This document shows, one piece after another, positions 8,188 through 17,040 of a stretch of 49,081 bases of DNA; position 1 is the stretch's first letter; every line of letters starts with the position of its first letter. Location of the stretch: assembly GCA_965661545.1 (NCBI GenBank), contig CBFIEF010000020.1:1-49081 (forward strand), in the 5' to 3' direction. A program made the translations under genes and the position numbers. The DNA is from UBA7985 sp965661545. Lineage in GTDB: Bacteria; Pseudomonadota; Alphaproteobacteria; UBA7985. Under the pieces are notes generated by a model. The model saw only the letters and a program-made list of their open reading frames with translations, had not been told where the DNA came from and did not search any database.

Positions 8188-9423
8188 CTAAAGTACTGAA
8201 TTTCCGGCAGAAAGATGTTCAAGATCGAGATGTTTTGCCAAAGTTGCGCCCATATCGGCAAAGGTTGAGCACACGCCCACATTGACACCTTTTGGTGCCG
8301 CAGGGCCAAAGAACAGCACGGGCACTTGTTCGCGCGTGTGGTCGGTCCCTTGCCACGTCGGATCGTTACCGTGGTCCGCTGTCCAGAGTACCAAATCGCC
8401 ATCGCGCAACAGCGGCAGCAGATCGGGCAGGCGGCTGTCCCAGTACTCAAGCGCATCGGCGTAGCCGCCCGGCTCGCGGCGATGACCGTACTTGCTGTCG
8501 AAATCGACAAAGTTGGTAAAGATCAGATCGCCATCGCCCGCGCGCCGTGCGGCGTCCAGCGTCCCCTCCCACAATGCCTCCAGCCCGCTGGCCTTGTTGC
8601 GGTGGGAGATTGAGCGATGGGCAAAAATATCCTCGATTTTGCCAATAGACCAAACAGCACCGCCAGACTGTACCACACGATCGAGCAGATTGTTCTTTGG
8701 TGGGGGCGTGGCGTAGTCCTTGCGGTTGCCTGTGCGCTTGAAATCCGAAGCATCCTTGCCGACAAACGGGCGGGCAATGACCCGGCCAATGTTCAAAGGA
8801 TCACACAGCCGCCGAGCGGCTTCGCACATGTCATAGAGGCGCTGAAGCCCAAAGGTTTCTTCATGCGCAGCAATCTGCAGCACGGAATCGGCACTGGTGT
8901 AGACAATCGGCTGATCGGTTTTGCAATGCTCTTCGCCCAGCTCAGCGATGATCGTGGTGCCGCTGGCGTGCTTGTTGCCAAGAACACCCGACAGCCCGCA
9001 TTCCTGCATCAAGGCCGCGATCAAATCATCTGGAAAGCATGGGATTTCACGGGGAAAATAGCCCCAGTCCACCTCAACCGGGGAGCCGCAGATTTCGTAG
9101 TGTCCGCTGGGTGTGTCTTTGCCCAGCGAGGTCTCTATTGCCGACCCAACCACGCCAGTAAACCCGCTCGCTGGCCACTCCAGGCCCGGCGGAACCTCGC
9201 CGTTGGCGTTTTCACAGGCAAGCCCGATGCCCAGACTGGACAGATTCGGGATATGCAATGGCCGTCCCTGCTGCGCCCGCCACCGCGCAATGTTGCCCAG
9301 CGTATCCGAGCCGGTATCTGGGATGGTCTCGCCCGTTTCCACGTCGATGTTCACAAAGTCAGCAGCATCCGGTCCGCCGCCACACCCAACGCTGTCGCAC
9401 AGCAATATAAAAGCACGCGCCAT
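8188..9423 (-). CDS. deoB: Phosphopentomutase
   Basis: Interconverts (deoxy)ribose 1-phosphate and 5-phosphate, linking nucleoside phosphorolysis to sugar catabolism. It is a cytosolic metalloenzyme of the alkaline phosphatase superfamily. Metal-site motifs are visible: the N-terminal ILLCDSVGCG, the central TNFVDFDSKYGHR and the C-terminal TADHGNDPTWQGTDHTRE. The ATG at 9423 starts MARAFILLCDSVG, five bases from the end of deoA, giving 411 residues, the normal size; an upstream in-frame extension overlaps deoA and is not used. Last enzyme of the BMP-ABC-cdd-deoA-deoB operon. Confidence 0.96.
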   Translation of the reverse strand: MARAFILLCDSVGCGGGPDAADFVNIDVETGETIPDTGSDTLGNIARWRAQQGRPLHIPNLSSLGIGLACENANGEVPPGLEWPASGFTGVVGSAIETSLGKDTPSGHYEICGSPVEVDWGYFPREIPCFPDDLIAALMQECGLSGVLGNKHASGTTIIAELGEEHCKTDQPIVYTSADSVLQIAAHEETFGLQRLYDMCEAARRLCDPLNIGRVIARPFVGKDASDFKRTGNRKDYATPPPKNNLLDRVVQSGGAVWSIGKIEDIFAHRSISHRNKASGLEALWEGTLDAARRAGDGDLIFTNFVDFDSKYGHRREPGGYADALEYWDSRLPDLLPLLRDGDLVLWTADHGNDPTWQGTDHTREQVPVLFFGPAAPKGVNVGVCSTFADMGATLAKHLDLEHLSAGNSVL

Positions 9424-9427
9424 CAGA

Positions 9428-10756
9428 TTAGCGCACCACGTCGAGTTCAAGCGGGCGTGGCGCCGGCTTTTCTTCTGAGACTTCCATGGCTCCGCGAACT
9501 GCTTTGGCCGCCGCCTCAAAGGCAGCTTCGTTGGCAGCGTGAATGACCGCGAGAGGACGACCGTTGGGCGCGACTTCTGCGCCGGCGCCCGCGATGTCGC
9601 TCAGGCCAACTGCGTGATCGATGGGCGCGCCCGGTTGTGTGCGACCGCCGCCCAGGCCGATGATGGCGACGCCAAGATCACGTGTTGCATGGCCAAAGAC
9701 GTAGCCGCCGGTTTCGGCGTAAACAGGCTGCACGATGGCTGCTTTCGCCAAGTGCTTATCGGGGTTTTCAGCAAAGTCAGTGGGGCCACCCAGTCCAGCC
9801 ACCATCTTCCCAAACCGTTCCAAGGCCGAACCGTCATCCAGCGCAGCCCGCGCGCGTTCTCGCGCTGTCACCGGGCTGCTGACCATCCCGCTGTTGACCA
9901 GCATTTCGCCAACCAAAGCCACGCAGATGGTAATCAGCCGCTCGTCAGCCTGCGCGGGGTTTGCCATCGCCAGGACCGATTCACGGACTTCGACGGCGTT
10001 TCCGGCCGTCTGACCCAAAACCCAGTTCATGTTGGTGATCAGCGCCGAGGTCTGACACCCCGCCGCATTGGCGACATCGACGATAGAACGCGCCAAGCCG
10101 CGCGCGTCGTCTAAAGTCGCCATGAAGGCACCGTTGCCGACTTTAACATCCATCACCAGCGAGCCGAGGCCCGCTGCAAGTTTTTTGGACAGGATCGATG
10201 CCGTGATCAAGTCGATGCTCTCAACCGTACCGGTAATATCGCGCACGCCGTAGATGATCCGGTCCGCAGGCGCGAGGTTGGCCGTTTGGCCGATGATGGC
10301 CACGCCGTTGCTTTTCACCAGATTGCGGAAGGTCGCGTTATCGGGGGCAACGGTATAGCCGGGGATGGCTTCGAACTTATCGACCGTGCCGCCGGTATGC
10401 CCCAAGCCGCGTCCTGCGATCATCGGCACAAACAAACCGCAGGCCGCCGCCATTGGGCCCAGCAGCAGAGAGACTTTGTCGCCAACGCCGCCGGTGGAGT
10501 GCTTGTCTGCGATCGGGCCGGGCAGGTCGAGATCATCCCACAGCAGCCGCTCGCCGCTGTCCCGCATCGCCAATGTCAGCGCGCGGCGTTCTTCCACCGT
10601 CATCTTTTGGAAAATCGTCGCCATGGCAAAGGCGGAAACCTGTTCCCGCGCCACGGTTTCGTTCGTCACGCCCTCGATAAAGGCATGAATTTCGGCATCG
10701 GACAGTTCTTTACCGTCCCGTTTCCGGATGATGGTTTCCTGAGGAATATAAGCCAC
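9428..10756 (-). CDS. deoA: Thymidine (pyrimidine nucleoside) phosphorylase
   Basis: Cleaves thymidine, deoxyuridine and perhaps uridine with phosphate, giving the base and (deoxy)ribose 1-phosphate. Family motifs include TIIRKRDGKELSDAEI at the N-terminus, DKHSTGGVGDKVSLLLGP (the phosphate-binding loop), and SKKLAAGLGSLVMDVKVG. I place the start at GTG 10756 (VAYIPQETII), with AGGAAC in front and 10 bases after the cdd stop; this gives 442 residues, against about 440 for E. coli DeoA. The longer ATG start at 10816 would overlap cdd by 50 bases. Works between Cdd, which supplies uridines, and DeoB, which takes the sugar phosphate. Confidence 0.95.
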   Translation of the reverse strand: MAYIPQETIIRKRDGKELSDAEIHAFIEGVTNETVAREQVSAFAMATIFQKMTVEERRALTLAMRDSGERLLWDDLDLPGPIADKHSTGGVGDKVSLLLGPMAAACGLFVPMIAGRGLGHTGGTVDKFEAIPGYTVAPDNATFRNLVKSNGVAIIGQTANLAPADRIIYGVRDITGTVESIDLITASILSKKLAAGLGSLVMDVKVGNGAFMATLDDARGLARSIVDVANAAGCQTSALITNMNWVLGQTAGNAVEVRESVLAMANPAQADERLITICVALVGEMLVNSGMVSSPVTARERARAALDDGSALERFGKMVAGLGGPTDFAENPDKHLAKAAIVQPVYAETGGYVFGHATRDLGVAIIGLGGGRTQPGAPIDHAVGLSDIAGAGAEVAPNGRPLAVIHAANEAAFEAAAKAVRGAMEVSEEKPAPRPLELDVVR

Positions 10757-10766
10757 GAAGGGGTTC

Positions 10767-11171
10767 CTAGCTGTGCAGTTGTTCCGCGCCAAAGACGTGG
10801 GGGTAGAGATCAGCAAACGTCAGCGTTTTGATGATGCCACGCTCGGGGTGCGCTAAATGGACGGTAACGCTGGACGTGTCATCGATGAACTCCAGCAGGC
10901 GCTGACGACACAGGCCGCAGGGCATGCAGGGATCTTCGGAATTGCCGATAACCAGCAGTTCTTTCACCTTCAGCCCACCTGCAACGATCATGTGTGATAT
11001 CGCAGCAGGTTCAGCGCACCAACCGGACGGGTAGGCCGCGTTTTCGATGTTACAGCCGGCGTGAACGTCACCGTTTTCATCCCGTATGGCCGCGCCAACG
11101 AAGAAGTTGGAGTAGGGCGCGTGGGCGCGGGCTTGGGCTGCTTTGGCGGCTTCGAAGAGGTCTTGAGACAC
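10767..11171 (-). CDS. cdd: Cytidine deaminase
   Basis: Zinc enzyme that converts cytidine and deoxycytidine to uridine and deoxyuridine. 134 residues, the short homotetrameric type. The active site is plain: C-A-E (in YPSGWCAEPAA) and PCGLCRQRLLEF supply the three zinc cysteines and the catalytic glutamate. The start is GTG, whose first base is the last base of the upstream permease stop (TAGTG), so translation is coupled. It feeds uridine to DeoA in the same operon. Confidence 0.95.
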   Translation of the reverse strand: MSQDLFEAAKAAQARAHAPYSNFFVGAAIRDENGDVHAGCNIENAAYPSGWCAEPAAISHMIVAGGLKVKELLVIGNSEDPCMPCGLCRQRLLEFIDDTSSVTVHLAHPERGIIKTLTFADLYPHVFGAEQLHS

Positions 11172-12163
11172 TATTCACGCTCCTTAACATAAGGCCGGCC
11201 AACCGCTTTTGGTGCGCGCGCTGTACCGACAAAGCCGGCCAGAACCACAACGACCAGGATGTAAGGCAGGGCCTCGAAGAACTGGCTTGGGATCTGCGTC
11301 AGGATGCCTTGCGAGGCGCCGTCCAAGCGATCCTTCACCGCGAACAGGAACCCGAACAGCAAGCAGCCCAGCATGGCTTGGAAGGGACGCCATTTGCCGA
11401 AGATTACCGCTGCGAGCGCAAGATACCCCATGTCCGCCGACATGCCCGGCGTGAAGCTGGCGATGTTGGAGGTTGAAAGATAAGCGCCGCCGATCCCACA
11501 CAGGGCACCGGCAATGGTGACCGCCGCAAAGCGATAGGCTGTGACGCTTGCCCCCGCGGTATCGATCGCTTGCGGCTCTTCACCAACAAAGCGCAGCCGC
11601 AGTCCGAAGCGTGTTTGCATCAGCACCCACCACGTCCCGAATACCGTGACAAAGGCCAAGATGATCAACCAGCCGTGGATCGACACAATGTTCAGAAGCA
11701 GCGGGTTTTCACTCAGCCCCGGTGCAATATCGAGCCAGAACTGCTTGGGGATTAGCGCCTGCAGACGCTCCCAACCGGTGGAGTCCGGTCCGCCCAAGTT
11801 AGGCGTGTCACCGCCCTTGGCGAACAGGGCGTGCCCGACGGTCTTGGTTAGGCCAACGGCGAGGAAGTTAATCGCCAAGCCAGAAATCACGTGATCACCC
11901 CGGAAGGTGATGGTTGCTAAACCATGTAGCCATCCAAAGACGATACAAACGCCCATGGCGGCCAGCATGCCCATGAGGCCGAAGCCGACGTAGTGGGCGA
12001 CGGTCGCGCTGACAAACGCGCCAATCAGCAGCTTGCCTTCCAGACCAATGTCCACGATGCCTGCGCGTTCTGAGAACACACCGGCCATGGCCGCGAAGAT
12101 CAGAATAGGCGTAAAGCGCAAGGTTGATTGCGCCAGTGAAAGCAGGAGTTCGAGGAAGTCCAT
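11171..12163 (-). CDS. Nucleoside ABC transporter permease (second, YufQ/NupQ-like)
   Basis: Inner-membrane permease of the branched-chain amino acid/monosaccharide class (330 residues), with about eight to nine hydrophobic helices. The segment FAAMAGVFSERAGIVDIGLEG is the conserved first loop of this family, and GMSADMGYLALAAVIFGKW the conserved later loop. The ATG at 12163 overlaps the previous permease stop by one base (TGATG); a GTG one codon earlier is possible. Together with the neighbouring permease, ATPase and BMP-family binding protein it makes a complete nucleoside importer of the RnsABCD/NupABCD type. The final base is shared with the cdd start. Confidence 0.92.
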   Translation of the reverse strand: MDFLELLLSLAQSTLRFTPILIFAAMAGVFSERAGIVDIGLEGKLLIGAFVSATVAHYVGFGLMGMLAAMGVCIVFGWLHGLATITFRGDHVISGLAINFLAVGLTKTVGHALFAKGGDTPNLGGPDSTGWERLQALIPKQFWLDIAPGLSENPLLLNIVSIHGWLIILAFVTVFGTWWVLMQTRFGLRLRFVGEEPQAIDTAGASVTAYRFAAVTIAGALCGIGGAYLSTSNIASFTPGMSADMGYLALAAVIFGKWRPFQAMLGCLLFGFLFAVKDRLDGASQGILTQIPSQFFEALPYILVVVVLAGFVGTARAPKAVGRPYVKERE

Positions 12164-13461
12164 CACGCTCGCTCCTCACCGATTTCTTCTTTGACAAAGC
12201 CCCAGCCGCCCAGCACGCGTCGTGCAAACCACTGAACGCCCCAAACCACCATCAGGTAGAGCGCGCCGGTGAACAGCACGACAAGACCTTGGAGCGCCAC
12301 GACGATCTCTTTATCGATGTCGAGCTTTGGTCGGATGAACTGGCCTTTGAGCTGGATGACCTCACCCCATTGGAACAACGAGCCGAACAGCAGGGCGGCG
12401 AGAATGATGCCAAAGGGATGATTTCGACCCATGAGCGCCACGGCGATTCCAACGAACCCCAGCCCCACAAGGCCAGTTTCCCGCAGCACGTGCTCGGAGT
12501 CTGAGCCGTTGCCTAGAATGATGTTTGTGGTTGCCAGGCCAGCCAGCGCGCCGGAGAGGCAGACGGTCATAACCATCGTCTGCGGCACGTTAACCCCGCC
12601 ATAGCGTGCGGCGGTCTGGTTGAAGCCGACCGCACGGATCGCATAGCCCCACTTGGTCCGCCAGACAAAGAACCAGAACCCCACGGCCAGCAGCAAGGCG
12701 AACAAGAACGAGACGTTCGCCGCGCTGTTCTTCATCGAACGGGCGAGCGAGCGCTGCTCCCAGAATTCAGCGTGGTTGGCCTTGATGTCCTTGACCTTCA
12801 GGCCCGCGTCTTTGAATTCCTGATACTGCGCTTCTAGGCCGATGAGCTGGTACTGGAAGTAGTCGCCCAGCTTCCACAGCCACCAGCTTTCAGGGTACAG
12901 CGGAGATTTCGGATCGCCCGGCGTTTCGGGGTTCTGGAACCAGCCGGTCAGTAGGAACAGCACCAGTGAGAACGCGATGGCGTTGAACATAATGGTGGTG
13001 ATCACGAGGTGCGAGCCGCGATAGGCTTGCAGGTAACCTGGGATCGCCGCCCATGCTGCGCCGCCCAAAGCGGCAAAGATAAACAGCAGCGGAACCGCTA
13101 AAAAACCCGGCACCAGCATGCCGATATCGCCGGTGAAATGACCCATCATCAGCAGCGCGATACCGGTCATGGCGATACCGCCAACCAGTCCTTGGCCCTC
13201 GCCGCCGATGTTGAATAACCCCGCATGGAACGCCAGAGCAACGGCCATGCCAGTGAACATAAGGGTGGTGCCGTAATAGATCGACTGACCAATCCCGACC
13301 GGGCTAAGCAGCACGTCGGTGATATACAGCTGAACCGCCTGAACCGGATTCTGGCCGATCAAGACAATCAGCAAGCCCGCAACGGCAAACGCCAGCACAA
13401 GCTGCAGGATCGGCACAACGCCATAGTTGATGATTGGATGGAGTTCGCGTGATTGGCTCAT
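12163..13461 (-). CDS. Nucleoside ABC transporter permease (first, YufP/NupP-like)
   Basis: Inner-membrane permease partner, 432 residues, somewhat longer than the 350 or so typical of the family. It has an N-terminal helix pair (LQLVLAFAVAGLLIVLIG) and conserved family segments GLFNIGGEGQGLVGGIAM and VGFNQTAARYGGVN. The extra length is a hydrophilic loop around residues 175-235 (PETPGDPKSPLYPES to EFWEQRSLARSMKN), which probably lies outside the lipid bilayer. The ATG overlaps the upstream ATPase stop in ATGA. Function as nucleoside channel follows from the family and the enzymes encoded downstream. Confidence 0.92.
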   Translation of the reverse strand: MSQSRELHPIINYGVVPILQLVLAFAVAGLLIVLIGQNPVQAVQLYITDVLLSPVGIGQSIYYGTTLMFTGMAVALAFHAGLFNIGGEGQGLVGGIAMTGIALLMMGHFTGDIGMLVPGFLAVPLLFIFAALGGAAWAAIPGYLQAYRGSHLVITTIMFNAIAFSLVLFLLTGWFQNPETPGDPKSPLYPESWWLWKLGDYFQYQLIGLEAQYQEFKDAGLKVKDIKANHAEFWEQRSLARSMKNSAANVSFLFALLLAVGFWFFVWRTKWGYAIRAVGFNQTAARYGGVNVPQTMVMTVCLSGALAGLATTNIILGNGSDSEHVLRETGLVGLGFVGIAVALMGRNHPFGIILAALLFGSLFQWGEVIQLKGQFIRPKLDIDKEIVVALQGLVVLFTGALYLMVVWGVQWFARRVLGGWGFVKEEIGEERA

Positions 13462-14993
13462 GCTGCCATCCCCTCACTGGTGGTTCGCTCAAATTCACCA
13501 GCCATGAGCAAGCCCAGACTGCGTTCGTCGGTGTCTGCGGTAACTCGGTCCGGCGAGCAGAAGCCGTCGAACATGGCGACAACGCGGTCTGACAGGCTCA
13601 GGACTTCTTCGAGTTCCACACTGACCAACAAGATTGCTGCCCCGGCGTCGCGCATCGCGATGATTTGCCGGTGGATGAACTCGATCGCGCCGATGTCGAC
13701 GCCGCGCGTCGGCTGCCCAACCAACAGCACATCAGGCGCCTTATCGATTTCACGGGCCAGTACGATTTTCTGCTGGTTGCCCCCGGAGAACTTTGCCGTC
13801 CCCAATAGAGGATTTGGAGGGCGCACATCGAACTTTTCCATGAGTGTGCCCATTTCGGCCTTAATCACACCGGTTTTCATCGCGCCGCGGTTGCAATACA
13901 GCGCCGAGGCTTGGAACCCCAAAATGCCAGACTCCCATGCCGGGAAGGATGTCACCAAGCCCATGTGTTGCCGGTCTTCGGGGACGTGGCCTATGGACTG
14001 GCTGCGTACCAAATCAGGGGTGCTGGCCAGTGCTTCCCCGTTGACGGAAATCGCGCCGCCGCTGGCGGTGTGCATGCCGGAAAGGACTTCAAGCAGGTAG
14101 GCCTGCCCGTTGCCGGAAACCCCCGCAACGCCCAAAATCTCGCCTGCCTTCACGTCGAAAGATACGTTGGAGAGCCGCTGAATGCCGCGTTCGTCTACGT
14201 AATCGAGGTTGCGAACGGACAGGGCGACCTGTTTGGGCTGTGCTGGCGCTTTATCGACTTCCAGCAGGACTTTGCGACCAACCATCATCTCGGCCAACTC
14301 TTCGGGCGAGGTTGCAGCCGTTTCGCGATGCCCAACCATTTCCCCGCGACGAATGACAGAAACGCGGTCGGTTACGTCCATGATTTCGTGCAGTTTGTGC
14401 GTAATGAGCAGGATCGTCGTTCCCTGCTCCTTCAACGCACGCAGAATATCGAACAGCGCATCGGCCTCTTGCGGCGTTAATACGCCTGTGGGTTCGTCGA
14501 GGATCAAAACCTTGGCGCCGCGGTAAAGGGCTTTGAGGATTTCAACGCGCTGCTGAACACCAACGGGGAGCGTTCCAATCACGGCATCAGGATCAACACT
14601 CAACCCATAGCGTTCAGAGAGCTCCAACAGTGCCTTCCGCGCTTTCGACATGGCGCCGCCGAGCAGGAAGCCGCCCTCGGCCCCAAGAATGATGTTCTCC
14701 AACACGGTAAAGGGTTCACCCAGCATGAAGTGCTGGTGGACCATGCCGATACCGGCTTCGATCGCTTTCTGCGAGGAGTTGAACTCCAGCGGTTCACCAA
14801 AGACATTGATGGACCCCTCATCCGGGACATAGAAACCGTAAAGGATCGACATGAGCGTCGATTTGCCCGCGCCATTTTCGCCGACAATCCCATGGATTGT
14901 GCCAGCTTCAACCGCCAGATCGATATCTTTGTTGGCCTGAACGGGGCCAAACGATTTCGAAATGTCGCTCAGTTCGATTGCAAAGTGTGTCAT
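13458..14993 (-). CDS. Nucleoside ABC transporter ATPase (two nucleotide-binding domains)
   Basis: Drives the nucleoside importer. 511 residues with two ATPase domains, as in RbsA-type and nucleoside importers. Domain 1 is canonical: Walker A GENGAGKST (38-46) and Walker B VLILDEPTGVL. Domain 2 has a degenerate Walker A (GVSGNGQAYL) but keeps the signature FSGGNQQK and LLVGQPTRGVD, the usual asymmetry of this family. The start is placed at ATG 14993 (MTHFAIELSDISKSFG), because the upstream extension to 15083 has no resemblance to the family. It is separated from the binding-protein gene by 325 bases that include a strong hairpin. Confidence 0.95.
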   Translation of the reverse strand: MTHFAIELSDISKSFGPVQANKDIDLAVEAGTIHGIVGENGAGKSTLMSILYGFYVPDEGSINVFGEPLEFNSSQKAIEAGIGMVHQHFMLGEPFTVLENIILGAEGGFLLGGAMSKARKALLELSERYGLSVDPDAVIGTLPVGVQQRVEILKALYRGAKVLILDEPTGVLTPQEADALFDILRALKEQGTTILLITHKLHEIMDVTDRVSVIRRGEMVGHRETAATSPEELAEMMVGRKVLLEVDKAPAQPKQVALSVRNLDYVDERGIQRLSNVSFDVKAGEILGVAGVSGNGQAYLLEVLSGMHTASGGAISVNGEALASTPDLVRSQSIGHVPEDRQHMGLVTSFPAWESGILGFQASALYCNRGAMKTGVIKAEMGTLMEKFDVRPPNPLLGTAKFSGGNQQKIVLAREIDKAPDVLLVGQPTRGVDIGAIEFIHRQIIAMRDAGAAILLVSVELEEVLSLSDRVVAMFDGFCSPDRVTADTDERSLGLLMAGEFERTTSEGMAA

Positions 14994-15217
14994 GCGTCTA
15001 TTTAGCTCAAAATATCCAGTGCTTGGTAGGGGATAACCCCGTTTCCTGCGCAAAGAATGATCCGTCAGTGCGTTTGCCAACATACTGACCCAAAGGCAGG
15101 AAGCGCCCTCAGCGCAATTCCGACCTTAAATCAGATGAAAACGCAACCAGTTGCTTTGATTCGAGCGGATAATTCCGACGAGGAGGCATTTTGCCGATGT
15201 TTTGTACGCACGGTACC

Positions 15218-15260
15218 CAGAAACGCAAAATGCCGTTGCTCGGGTTGAGCAACGGCATTT
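15218..15260 (-). terminator. Hairpin between the BMP binding-protein gene and the ABC ATPase gene
   Basis: A perfect 14-bp inverted repeat (15228-15241 with 15247-15260, arms beginning AAATGCCGTTGC) with a 5-base loop. On the minus strand the stem is followed by ATTTTGCGTTT, so it looks like an intrinsic terminator that some polymerases pass. It lies in the 325-base gap 14994-15318, directly after the binding-protein gene. No gene was seen in the rest of the gap. Confidence 0.75.
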
Positions 15261-15318
15261 CAAGGACTTGTTCTAACGGTAAGGGAAGACCGTTTCCAGT
15301 CCTCCCTCCCGTCGAAGC

Positions 15319-16326
15319 TTAGTTCACGCAAGAACCTTCGAAGGAGAAGTCTGCATCAGTGAAGTTTTGTACAACAATGTCACCAGAGATGATTGCTGCT
15401 TCAAACTCAGCGAGAGAAGCCATCATTTCGTCGGAAACCATATCGGCGTTGTACTCATCCATTGCAGCGCCTACGCCAGCTTCAGCGAGGCCCAGGTCGA
15501 ATACGCCAGCTTCGAATTCTTCGTTCATTGCGGTCATGAACGTGTCGAATACAGCGTTGTCTACGCGCTTAACCATGGAGGAAAGCATGACACCTGGGTG
15601 CAAGTAGTTCTGGTTCGCATCGACACCGATGGCCATTTTACCGGAATCGGCAGCGGCCTGGTATACGCCAACGCCGGTACCACCAGCAGCGGCGAACACA
15701 ACGTCAGAACCTTGGTCGAACTGGCCACGAGCCAGTTCTGCACCGCGGGTTGGGTTGCCCCAAGCAGCAGGTGTGGTGCCGGTCATGTTAACGATAACGG
15801 TCGCATCAGCATTCACAGCGCGAACGCCTTGCTCGTAACCACAAGCGAAGCGACGGATCAAAGGAATGTCCATGCCGCCCACGAATGATACGGAACCAGA
15901 CTCGGAAGCCATAGCCGCGAGAGCACCCACGAGGAATGAGCCTTCGTGCTCTTTGTAAATGTACTGGCGAAGGTTGTCGCCACCGAGCCAGCCAACATCG
16001 ACGATGCCGAAGTTAGTGTCTGGGAATTCAGCAGCCACGACAGCCATAGCATCAGCCTGGGCAAAGCCCATTACGACGATAGGGTTTGCGCCAAGTTCAG
16101 CCATCTGACGCAGTGCGCCTTCACGCTGAGATGGGTCGGTGATTTCGAACTCAAGGTATTCAACGCCGGTTTCAGCTTTGAAACGCTCAGCGCCATTGTA
16201 TGCGCTTTCGTTGAAAGACTTGTCGAACTTACCGCCCATATCGAAGATTACAGCAGGCATGAAGTCAGCTGCTGCAGTACCAGCAACAGCAATTGCAGCT
16301 GCTGCGAACGCTAAAATACGTTTCAC
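15319..16326 (-). CDS. BMP-family nucleoside-binding protein of the ABC importer
   Basis: Periplasmic ligand-binding protein, 335 residues, of the basic membrane protein family that includes nucleoside receptors PnrA and YufN/NupN. The signal peptide MKRILAFAAAAIAVAGTAAA has no lipobox cysteine, so the protein should be free in the periplasm. Family motifs are DMGGKFDKSFNESAYNGAERF and GGMDIPLIRRFACGYEQG. It carries two cysteines, one at the extreme C-terminus, that could pair. The start is GTG at 16326 with GAGGGA in front. It heads the operon of ATPase, two permeases, cdd, deoA and deoB. Its codon use (many GCT/GTT/CGC choices) resembles the ribosomal genes of this window, which suggests high expression. 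Confidence 0.94.
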   Translation of the reverse strand: MKRILAFAAAAIAVAGTAAADFMPAVIFDMGGKFDKSFNESAYNGAERFKAETGVEYLEFEITDPSQREGALRQMAELGANPIVVMGFAQADAMAVVAAEFPDTNFGIVDVGWLGGDNLRQYIYKEHEGSFLVGALAAMASESGSVSFVGGMDIPLIRRFACGYEQGVRAVNADATVIVNMTGTTPAAWGNPTRGAELARGQFDQGSDVVFAAAGGTGVGVYQAAADSGKMAIGVDANQNYLHPGVMLSSMVKRVDNAVFDTFMTAMNEEFEAGVFDLGLAEAGVGAAMDEYNADMVSDEMMASLAEFEAAIISGDIVVQNFTDADFSFEGSCVN

Positions 16327-16506
16327 GGATCTATCCCTCGAGAGTTTTTAGACAATTGTTTTTCTGCTCGGCATGATCATTTACTGCCTGCCGACCAAAT
16401 GTTTGTACCACGAACATCAGGGAAAAACAGGCTGATGCATGCAGTTTGCAAAGGTTGTGACTGCATTATGTTAAAAAGTTATCCCCTTTTTGAACCCAAA
16501 GGTTGA

Positions 16507-16938
16507 ATGTCTATGACGAACCGAGCCTCAATTTCCGAAATTCAGGCGGAGCTGATTGAAGACTTCTCGTTCTTCGATGATTGGATGGACCGCTACCGCT
16601 ACATCATCCAAATGGGTGAAGCGATGCCCGTGCTTGAGCCAGATGAAATGGTCGACTCTAATTTGCTTAAAGGCTGCCAGAGTCAGGTTTGGCTGGTGAA
16701 CGCGAGCGACGAAGCCGGACGCATTTGCCTGCGAGGTACGTCGGACGCCGCGATTGTGAAGGGTTTGGTGGCCTTGATGCTGAAAGTCTACGATGACCAG
16801 CCTGCGCAGGATATCCTCGACAACCCGCCCGAATTTATCGGAGAAATTGGCTTGGATGATCACTTGAGTCCGACCCGCAAAAATGGGTTGGCATCGATGG
16901 TCTCAGCGATCCAAGACGCCGCCCGAAAGTGCGTCTAA
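16507..16938 (+). CDS. sufE: SufE family cysteine desulfuration protein
   Basis: Takes sulfur from the SufS desulfurase for iron-sulphur cluster assembly in the cytosol. 143 residues, the family's size. The sulfur-accepting cysteine is C57 in LKGCQSQVWL, and the N-terminal IEDFSFFDDWMDRYRYIIQMG and C-terminal NGLASMVSAIQ segments are typical. It stands apart from other suf genes, as is common in alphaproteobacteria. The upstream 180-base gap is shared with the divergent binding-protein gene and should hold both promoters; I could not fix them with confidence. Confidence 0.93.
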   Translation: MSMTNRASISEIQAELIEDFSFFDDWMDRYRYIIQMGEAMPVLEPDEMVDSNLLKGCQSQVWLVNASDEAGRICLRGTSDAAIVKGLVALMLKVYDDQPAQDILDNPPEFIGEIGLDDHLSPTRKNGLASMVSAIQDAARKCV

Positions 16939-17040
16939 GCAAAAATTCGAACAGCGCATGGCGTTTTTCGCGCTTCTGCTGTGGGCAAAGGCGTTTTAAG
17001 AACGGCTTTGAACAACATCTCCTTGTTAATGGGAAAGTCT

